Origin: Dermatophagoides farinae
Lineage: Eukaryota > Arthropoda > Arachnida > Sarcoptiformes > Pyroglyphidae
DNA length: 64,000 nt
Assembly: GCF_024713945.1 (NCBI RefSeq)
Contig: NW_027461520.1
Coordinates: 186,001 to 250,000 of the forward strand
Direction of reading: 5' to 3'
In this document: one piece after another, positions 57,404 to 64,000 of the stretch
Numbering within the stretch: position 1 is the stretch's first letter
Layout: each line of letters begins with the position of its first letter
Notes under the pieces: generated by a model
Databases searched by the model: none
What the model was told of the DNA's origin: nothing
Seen by the model: the letters and a program-made list of their open reading frames with translations, nothing else
Translations under genes and position numbers: made by a program

Positions 57404-60400
57404 ATGAGAAAATACTGTTTTAAAAACTTATTGGGGGCTTCTTACTCTGGTGGAAATATTTTGTTTTCTTCGGAAAAAGACATCTTGTTTTCAGCTATAG
57501 GCAACAGAATTCACTTTCAGAATGTAATATTCGGAGACCACCACGTATTTAGTACAGAAGTCAATTTTGACATTATATGGGTTCTGCCTGCCAAAGACAA
57601 TATTACTTATTGCATCGATGCTTCTAATCGGCTGTACATGATAAACACTCAAAGAAACACGATAATTCACTCCGTTGTTTTGTTCAAATCTGAAATTACA
57701 GCCGTGACAATAAGTCCGGATTTTCACTACGTTTGTGCTGCCGCAGACAATGAAATAGGACTTTGGAAATTACCATGTGCTGGATCGTCGTGGTTATTCG
57801 AATTAATATGGAAATTGCGAGGACACGAAAAAAAATGTACCTGCATTAAATTTATTAAAGATGACTACATTCTTAGTTGTGGATATGATATGCAAGTTAA
57901 AGTTTGGTCTGTTCATAAGTGGCAGGTTCCTCTCAGTTTTTTAGATTGCAAACAAGAACTTTTATTCTGTTATCAAAGTGAGTGCGGTAAATACATTGTT
58001 ACCGGTGGTAAAGCCGGCTACATTTGCATTTGGAAGTGGTATGAAGAATCTGAGCATGTAAACCATGCTAAAGATGTTAGACCGTCTAAGTTTAGAAAAC
58101 AGAACAAAGAAAAACTCTTACAGCAGCAAGAGTCTTATTACCTTACAGTTGAAAAAGAACTTTCTGGAATTAAAAATACATCAGAACATTTTGATAACGA
58201 AGGCACTTTAACTATTTCAAATGAACAAACCTCACGAGACACAATGGATGATTATCCTGAAAAGTTCGAATCAGTTCTCTTAAAAGACATTCATTCTACT
58301 TCAAACAAACAAGACATATGGAACACCGGTAAATGGGTTTTTCACGTTCGAGCATTTGTTAATCTCGATTCTATGAATGTGTCTACTGCAATTGCTAATT
58401 CTCAAACCCACACGCTATATTACGCTTCTACCAATGGACGAATTTTGATAGCAAGAATCGATTTCAAAAGTGACTCTTTTTTCGAAGAAGATCTTCAAAG
58501 CAGACCAGAAACTATAGTTGAAGTAGCAAAAACCGATAAGATTTCAAACCATTGTCACATAACCCATTTATGTATTAATCCTACATCTACACTTGTGGCG
58601 TTCGCATCTAATATAAACTATGAAATTGGGATTTGGCAGTGGCAGTCTGACACCATCCTTTTCCATGAAAAAAACCTAAACGATACTTCAAGTTGTCTTG
58701 CTGTTCTACCTTCAGCTTACAATAAAGTAAAATTGGCGTCCGAAGCATTGCTAAGCTCTCACATAGTAGCGACCGGTAATACAGAAGGTACTGTTCGTTT
58801 GTGGGACGCGAATCAAGGTCATATAATAAAATCGTTTAGTAATCATTCAGCGCGAGTTTCTGGCTTATTATTTACGTTACAACGTAACTTACTTATTTCT
58901 TCTAGTTACGATGGAACTCTTTGTTTTTATGATTTATACAAGAAAAAGTGTTTTAGACAAACAAAACCTATATATTACAATAACGAAGTATGTTTATTAA
59001 AAGGTTTAGTCGTTGATTATGGATGCGAAATACTCGCTGCTTATTGTAATGGCAGACGCTCTTGTGTTTATATTATAGATATTCAGACTGGCAAAACACT
59101 TGATGAATTTGGACTCACCGACACATCGGTTAACTTCATTGCTTTTTCTCCTCATCTTGCAAATCATGGGCATCTTGCAATAGCTTGTAACAACGGTTCG
59201 ATAATAATATGGGACGTTTTTGGCAGAGAAAATAAAGGTGGAAAGCCCATAATATTATCTGCCACAACGCGACCTGCTTTAACTTTAACATTTAATCCTT
59301 CCAGTGACGGAGCTAATGAAATTATTGTAAGTCACGTAGGAGCCACTTTGTATCATTGGAATTACGTTGACGAAACGATCATTTCAGAAATTGAAGGTGC
59401 CCGTGACATTTATGTTGGTCGGGAATCAGACCAAGAGTTTACAGCAAACAACGACAAATTTAAAGAAAAAAACCAGGATAGTACATTAAAGTATAACAAG
59501 GGTTACGATCCAACTCTTTGTTTTCATTTCATTGACATCACTTTAGACGGGCGATACGTTGTCGCGGCTAATAAAAAAAGCCCTAAAATATGCATTTACG
59601 ATCTCAAAGAAAAAGGCTTAGCGTCATCATTTTATTTGTCAAAAAATAGGTCGGTTGACAACTTAATGCGAAAGTTAAACAGCAAAAAATTATTGGAAGG
59701 CGTTCCACTGTGTGAATACAATTTGGATGACTCTAACTTAGGCACAGAAGAATTGCTAACGAAACACGCTCTAGAAAGAAATAAGCTTGCGGGCATTGAT
59801 TCTGGAAAACACGCTTCCATAAGTAATAAGCTGCAGCTATACGCACTTGTCTTATCTTCCAATTCGTCATACATGTACGTTGGAACAAAGAACGCTTTAT
59901 ATATCTTTGCAAAAATTGAAAGTGTGAGTGAAAATACGAGTTTAGCGTATCAAAATTCTCACTATTTTTTAAACAAGCCGGAAACGTCGTTACTTTCGAC
60001 TTCGTTTTCTCAAGCTGATTATGAAAAATTGATTAAAGAAAAAAACTATTCGGAAGCGTTACAAGTTGCTTTAGCCTTCAACAACGTCAAATACATTGAA
60101 GCATGTCTGAGAAATATTGATGAAACAGACATTCTAACTTTAGTCATTAATTTGTCTACCCATGAGTTGGTGAAGCTACTTCATTTTTTTGCGAACAACC
60201 TAGAAAACAACTACATGTCGTTTAGATCTGCAACTAGACCTTACTATTCCTGGTTGGAAAATATATTTTTATGCATAAACAGCTCTCAAGACAAAGAGCT
60301 ATATAAAGAATGCAAAGAAGCGTTACTTTCTGTGCTGGATATATGCATTAACATGCGCAGTTTTGTTTCAAATATTGCCGAGCACAACGAACATGTTCTA

Positions 60401-60430
60401 GCTTTTTTAGCAATGCGAACTGAATTATAA
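57404..60430 (+). CDS. PWP2: PWP2/UTP1, SSU processome WD40 protein
   Basis: UTP-B component of the small-subunit processome for 18S rRNA maturation in the nucleolus. It has 1008 residues, slightly above the usual 900-920. The start FKNLLGASYSGGNILFSSEK matches the PWP2 opening (FSNLLGTVYRxGNL). Many WD blades follow in two propellers (for example LSCGYDMQVKVWSV, ATGNTEGTVRLWDAN, SSSYDGTLCFYDL), and the C-terminal UTP12 domain (about 885-1000) reads LIKEKNYSEALQVALAFNN then LVINLSTHELVKLLHFF. No introns. It is tail-to-tail with the next gene, stops 11 bp apart. Confidence 0.95.
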   Translation: MRKYCFKNLLGASYSGGNILFSSEKDILFSAIGNRIHFQNVIFGDHHVFSTEVNFDIIWVLPAKDNITYCIDASNRLYMINTQRNTIIHSVVLFKSEITAVTISPDFHYVCAAADNEIGLWKLPCAGSSWLFELIWKLRGHEKKCTCIKFIKDDYILSCGYDMQVKVWSVHKWQVPLSFLDCKQELLFCYQSECGKYIVTGGKAGYICIWKWYEESEHVNHAKDVRPSKFRKQNKEKLLQQQESYYLTVEKELSGIKNTSEHFDNEGTLTISNEQTSRDTMDDYPEKFESVLLKDIHSTSNKQDIWNTGKWVFHVRAFVNLDSMNVSTAIANSQTHTLYYASTNGRILIARIDFKSDSFFEEDLQSRPETIVEVAKTDKISNHCHITHLCINPTSTLVAFASNINYEIGIWQWQSDTILFHEKNLNDTSSCLAVLPSAYNKVKLASEALLSSHIVATGNTEGTVRLWDANQGHIIKSFSNHSARVSGLLFTLQRNLLISSSYDGTLCFYDLYKKKCFRQTKPIYYNNEVCLLKGLVVDYGCEILAAYCNGRRSCVYIIDIQTGKTLDEFGLTDTSVNFIAFSPHLANHGHLAIACNNGSIIIWDVFGRENKGGKPIILSATTRPALTLTFNPSSDGANEIIVSHVGATLYHWNYVDETIISEIEGARDIYVGRESDQEFTANNDKFKEKNQDSTLKYNKGYDPTLCFHFIDITLDGRYVVAANKKSPKICIYDLKEKGLASSFYLSKNRSVDNLMRKLNSKKLLEGVPLCEYNLDDSNLGTEELLTKHALERNKLAGIDSGKHASISNKLQLYALVLSSNSSYMYVGTKNALYIFAKIESVSENTSLAYQNSHYFLNKPETSLLSTSFSQADYEKLIKEKNYSEALQVALAFNNVKYIEACLRNIDETDILTLVINLSTHELVKLLHFFANNLENNYMSFRSATRPYYSWLENIFLCINSSQDKELYKECKEALLSVLDICINMRSFVSNIAEHNEHVLAFLAMRTEL

Positions 60431-60441
60431 ATTTAACAATC

Positions 60442-62085
60442 CTAATAGCTAGCCAAATTTTTTTTTAAAATAATTTTTAATTTATATAAAATTATATATT
60501 CATTGCTTACTTCAATTCCGTCGATCAAGGCAAGATAGTTTAATGCGTTAAACTTTAGTTTTACGTCTAAGATTGTGTCTCCTAAAGATAAAAATAATAC
60601 ATAATATTTAAAATCTTTTGTTACAATTATATAATTAGTTTTCAGGTGAGATATTTTATTAGAATATTTTGTTGCTTTTTCCCAGTACATCAATTTGTCT
60701 TCGTTCAAAACCCGATTCATGTGTTGCTGTGTTATTTCATTTTTGGAAATTTTACATTGTTTCAAAACTTCGTCTGCAAATGCAGAATCAAATTCATAAA
60801 CATCGTTCAAAATAAAACTTAATATATCTTCTTTAGCATCATCAAAACTAATGTCCGGTTTAAGACCATTAATAGACTGAACTTTAGGACATAGAAAAAC
60901 ACACAGTTTTTTAAAAAGCTGGTTGAAGTCACATTTTTTATTTTCTTCGAGAGTAATATTCGCAATTCTGATCGATAGAATATTAGGTAAAGATCTCAAT
61001 AAATTGCACAGAAATCTACTATAGTCTTTCTCAATAATATTTAATTCACAAAACGAAACAGATAAAAATTCAATGCTTAGAACTTTTATTACGTTTTTCA
61101 GAAATAATTTAGCATTAATGTTATTGTTTGTTATTGTTAATTTTTTAAATATACTTGATGTAGCTATATATTTAAAGAAAGTGTATAAGTTCAAATTAGC
61201 ACAATCAGATATAATGAGACTAGGAAACAAATTACATTTTGAGAATAAATTTAGCAGTTGGGAAAATTGAACAAGAGAATTTTGTAAGCTGACTTCTGAA
61301 GGATTGAATCTATTTATTAATTTTGCTATATTATCAACCGTTATATTTTTATCTTTCAGACGATTCAACACGAGATTTTTCAATTTTATTCTATTTGCAT
61401 CGTTGTCATCAAAACGAATTTTTTCCAGGTTTATTTCCTGAATATCACTACAGTCAAGTTCTAATAAATTTGGAAAACACATTATAATTTTGTTTAGGAA
61501 TTCCTCATTTAATACGATGTTATTATTAGAGATATCGAGTTTCGTAATTTTACTGAACGTGTATGTATCAATACCAAAACTACTGATAAGTTTAGATGAC
61601 AAATAAATTTCTCGATGAATAGAATTAATTACATGAGGATAAATGGTAAAAAAATCTAAATCATCATCTTGATCAAGTATTTCATCGAATTCAGCTATAT
61701 CGCAACAGTACTTTAAAAATAAACTTTTTATCAGCGAAAATCCGCGATAATATTGAAACTTTTTAAGAGAAGAAATATCTGTTACAAACGAAAAGATGCT
61801 TGGATTATGTTGATCAGGCTTACCAAGAAGATAATTTTGACCAGCATTCCAAACAATTAAAACTTGATCTGAATTCTCTATCGGTTTTGCTTTGCCAATT
61901 GAAATTAACCTCGCATTTTCGAAATAGAAGTCATAAACTAATTGCTTTTGCAATAAGACATACTTTGGTTTAGTTATACTTATCTTGTTAAAGTAAGAAA
62001 TGAATAAATTAGTAGATTCTAAACAGTCTTTATTTGGCCTTCCTCGTTGTTGTCGACAATGATCGTCAACTTTCGAGTTACACAT
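60442..62085 (-). CDS. LRR protein with TBCE (tubulin cofactor E)-like layout
   Basis: A 547-residue protein. The ATG is at 62085; the frame opens earlier only with a TTG. The N-terminal part, LISIGKAKPIENSDQVLIVW then NAGQNYLLGKPD, resembles a strongly diverged CAP-Gly domain (the GKxDG motif is GKPDQ). Leucine-rich repeats fill about 170-400 (LDISNNNIVLNEEFLNKII, LLELDCSDI, LSVSFCELNII). The C-terminal 70 residues (NYIIVTKDFKYYVLFLSLG, then DTILDVKLKFNAL) fit a ubiquitin-like fold. CAP-Gly, LRR, UBL is the order of tubulin-folding cofactor E. Assignment rests on layout more than identity. Confidence 0.6.
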   Translation of the reverse strand: MCNSKVDDHCRQQRGRPNKDCLESTNLFISYFNKISITKPKYVLLQKQLVYDFYFENARLISIGKAKPIENSDQVLIVWNAGQNYLLGKPDQHNPSIFSFVTDISSLKKFQYYRGFSLIKSLFLKYCCDIAEFDEILDQDDDLDFFTIYPHVINSIHREIYLSSKLISSFGIDTYTFSKITKLDISNNNIVLNEEFLNKIIMCFPNLLELDCSDIQEINLEKIRFDDNDANRIKLKNLVLNRLKDKNITVDNIAKLINRFNPSEVSLQNSLVQFSQLLNLFSKCNLFPSLIISDCANLNLYTFFKYIATSSIFKKLTITNNNINAKLFLKNVIKVLSIEFLSVSFCELNIIEKDYSRFLCNLLRSLPNILSIRIANITLEENKKCDFNQLFKKLCVFLCPKVQSINGLKPDISFDDAKEDILSFILNDVYEFDSAFADEVLKQCKISKNEITQQHMNRVLNEDKLMYWEKATKYSNKISHLKTNYIIVTKDFKYYVLFLSLGDTILDVKLKFNALNYLALIDGIEVSNEYIILYKLKIILKKNLASY

Positions 62086-62267
62086 CAACTTTTTTTCACC
62101 AATACTATTTCAAGTACAACTTCAACTTGTCTCAAAAAGGTTAAACGTACAAAAGTCGTAAGCCATGCTTAAAAATAAAGATTATACGATAAATAATATT
62201 TTTTATTTTTTATAATTATAAATTATTATGTTTATTAAATATAAAATTTCAGATAAAAAAATTAATA

Positions 62268-63269
62268 ATGAGCAACGTAGACTTAGCAATAACACTTAAA
62301 AATCAAGGTAACGAAGCTTACAAGGCTAGGAACTTTGAAGAGGCTGAAAAGCTTTACAAACAGGCTTATGAACAAGACGAAACTAATTTAATGATACTTT
62401 TCAATCTAGCAGCAGTGTACATGGAACAAAAACGATACGATGAGGGTATTGAAGTTATTAACAAGGCTTTAGAAAAGCGTCTCGAAGTAAGATTACCATA
62501 TACTCAAGTGGCAAAGCTACACGAGAGATTAGCCAAAATATACTTGGCAATAGAAAACTATGACGAAGCTATACAATGTTATAAGAACGCTTTGCTTGAA
62601 GTTCAAGACAAGAAATATCGCTTAGCTTTAAAAGAAATAGAACGTCTTCGAGATGAGATAGCTCGGAAGGAATACATAAATCCTGAAATTGCTGAACAAC
62701 ACAAGCTAAAAGGTAATGAATATTTCAAGGCTAAAGATTTTCCAGCAGCGAAAGCAGAATACGATGAAGCAATAAAGAGAAATCCACAAGACCCAAAACT
62801 TTACAGTAACAGGGCTGCAGCTTTTTCAAGCTTACTTGAATTTCCATGTGCATTAAAAGATTGCGAAAAAGCTTTAGAATTAGACCCCAATTTTGTTAAA
62901 GCTTATAGCCGCAAAGGGTACTGTTACTTACAAATGAAGAATTATAAAAAAGCTAAAGAGGCTTATTCAGCTGGTTTAAAGATTGATTCGAATAGTAATG
63001 AATGTAGGGCAGGACTTCAAAACGTACAAATGGCGATCATGCAACAGATGTACGAAAAACCTAATGAAGAACAAATGGCTAGAGCCATGGCTGACCCAGA
63101 AGTTTCAGCTATTATAAACGATCCACAAATGCAAATGATTTTGAAATCTATCAGCGAATCCCCGGCCAAGATTGCTCAATATATGGCTGACCCTAAAATA
63201 AGCGGTGCTATTGAAACGCTGATTTCAGCTGGAGTTCTTCGTTTCGGATCTCCAGAATCAACGAATTAG
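62268..63269 (+). CDS. STI1: HOP/STI1 Hsp90 co-chaperone, short form
   Basis: Adaptor between Hsp70 and Hsp90. The 333-residue protein contains TPR2A (about 1-125, with the Hsp90-binding clamp pattern KNQGNEAYKARNFEEA), TPR2B (about 140-260, KLKGNEYFKAKDFPAAKAEY, YSNRAAAFSS, AYSRKGYCYLQMKNYKKA) and the C-terminal DP2/STI1 domain (ADPEVSAIINDPQMQMIL). TPR1 and DP1, which begin full-length HOP (about 540-560 residues), are absent, as in C. elegans STI-1. The upstream 180 bp up to the divergent neighbour cannot hold them. A TTTCAG just before the ATG might end a 5-prime UTR intron. Confidence 0.95.
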   Translation: MSNVDLAITLKNQGNEAYKARNFEEAEKLYKQAYEQDETNLMILFNLAAVYMEQKRYDEGIEVINKALEKRLEVRLPYTQVAKLHERLAKIYLAIENYDEAIQCYKNALLEVQDKKYRLALKEIERLRDEIARKEYINPEIAEQHKLKGNEYFKAKDFPAAKAEYDEAIKRNPQDPKLYSNRAAAFSSLLEFPCALKDCEKALELDPNFVKAYSRKGYCYLQMKNYKKAKEAYSAGLKIDSNSNECRAGLQNVQMAIMQQMYEKPNEEQMARAMADPEVSAIINDPQMQMILKSISESPAKIAQYMADPKISGAIETLISAGVLRFGSPESTN

Positions 63270-63443
63270 TGATAATTTATAACCTATGCTTTTTTCATTA
63301 TCATTGATTTTTTTTTATTATTTGTTAGAAAATATTGAAATATCTTTGATGTAAAGGAATGTTATTTTAAAGCTAAATCTTTCTACAGTAGATTCACATT
63401 AAAAGATAAGATTGGGGGTAATTCAGTGTGAATTTTTAATTTT

Positions 63444-64000
63444 ATGGCCGAACAACTACAAGAAACTGATCCAATAAGTTATGTGGTGGTTGAAGCTATT
63501 TGTCAATTATTTAACAACATAGAAACAAACAATATACCCATCAGTGAATTAGAAATTGAAGCTAGGCTAGGTTTCATCAAGGACTATTTTTCCAATTCGC
63601 GATTAAAGCTTCCGACAAAAACCGAAGTGCTAATCAATGATGAAAAAAATCAAGAACACCGAACTATTTTTGAAGGTTCCATTCCGTATAATTCAGCAAA
63701 ATTACTAGCCAGTTATTTTGTGACAAATTTTGGTTTACCAAATAATGCGTTTGATTTTATGATAGAAGAAGAAACAAACGAAGCTTTGTCTAAAATCTTT
63801 CCTCATACTTATTCAAAAACGTTAGTTAATATTTATAAACTTAAGAATTGTACGGCAAGAGCGATTACTGATATTAAAACTAAAAAAATAGTTGAATCCA
63901 ATAACAAATATAATTATGATGTTTTCAACATTTACAGTGGTTATGTCGTATCTCAAAATGAAGATGATAACAACGAAAATATTATCGATACTAATGATGT
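63444..64000 (+). CDS. mRNA-capping RNA 5'-triphosphatase, Cet1/tunnel type (partial)
   Basis: The frame opens at ATG 63444 and is still open at the window edge (185 codons visible). It likely removes the gamma-phosphate of nascent mRNA as the first step of capping, in the metal-dependent triphosphate-tunnel family used by fungi and apicomplexans, unlike the cysteine-phosphatase type of animals. Support: the ELEIEARLG motif at 35-43, where the two Glu of the E-x-E pattern (Glu37, Glu39) would bind metal, preceded by a helix, then FEGSIPYNSAKLLASYF, like the Cet1 segment after motif A. The second metal-binding motif (E-x-E near the C-terminus) lies beyond the edge, so confirmation needs the next sequence. 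Confidence 0.62.
   Translation, partial: MAEQLQETDPISYVVVEAICQLFNNIETNNIPISELEIEARLGFIKDYFSNSRLKLPTKTEVLINDEKNQEHRTIFEGSIPYNSAKLLASYFVTNFGLPNNAFDFMIEEETNEALSKIFPHTYSKTLVNIYKLKNCTARAITDIKTKKIVESNNKYNYDVFNIYSGYVVSQNEDDNNENIIDTND

Noticed and set aside
1-64000. CRISPR arrays, insertion sequences, prophage or bacterial operons
   Set aside because: No direct-repeat arrays, transposases or inverted-repeat ends seen; the genes are eukaryotic with spliceosomal introns.

Overview
The window is a compact, strongly AT-rich protist nuclear segment, most likely from an apicomplexan. The support is a 681-residue oocyst-wall-type cysteine-repeat protein, a Kelch-PPP phosphatase (PPKL/BSU1 type, known from plants and alveolates), an Alba protein, an alga/alveolate-style patatin and eukaryotic transcription and splicing genes. 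The standard genetic code fits every gene. About 46 protein genes and 3 tRNAs fill the 64 kb, mostly separated by 50-250 bp, and several convergent pairs nearly touch or overlap at their stop codons. About 17 introns can be placed by reading frame and protein homology. Nearly all are 26-32 nt, with GTAAGT-like donors and T-rich AG acceptors. Several genes that look broken are whole once these are removed. The species is not identifiable from what I can see.

0-12 kb: DPAGT1/ALG7 (N-glycan precursor), an unknown gene with a probable -1 frame discontinuity, a SERCA calcium pump, SNU13, a secreted cysteine-containing protein and two large unknown proteins. 12-19 kb: PPKL, three tRNAs (two identical Asp, one Leu), PUS7/TruD pseudouridine synthase, Alba and a four-exon secreted protein. 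19-31 kb: prolyl-tRNA synthetase, a disordered/coiled-coil protein with a Sec16-like motif, an SDR that has lost its catalytic residues, TFIIH p52, a small membrane protein, the oocyst-wall-type protein, methionine aminopeptidase 2 and the TFIIA large subunit. 31-46 kb: an 1118-residue low-complexity protein, patatin, a B-box protein with a PARP-like region, two unknown proteins, an LSm protein, a reticulon, TFIIF-beta, RPB11, eIF5A and an RRM protein. 46-64 kb: an RCC1-repeat protein, 3-ketoacyl-CoA reductase, unknowns, a protein resembling only the C-terminal part of NAT10/Kre33, a DGAT/ACAT-type MBOAT, EMC4, UBC12, a TBC-TLDc protein, PWP2, a TBCE-like protein, a short HOP/STI1 and the start of a Cet1-like mRNA-capping triphosphatase.

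Functionally this is mostly core eukaryotic housekeeping: Pol II initiation (TFIIA, TFIIF, TFIIH, RPB11), RNA processing and modification, translation, and ER or lipid functions. A minority encodes lineage-specific secreted or disordered proteins. There is no sign of operons, mobile elements, CRISPR or viral genes. The most unusual points are the very short introns, the exact 11-residue spacing in the oocyst-wall-type repeat array, the TTTAAAA frame switch near 1.84 kb and the stand-alone NAT10-tail-like protein.
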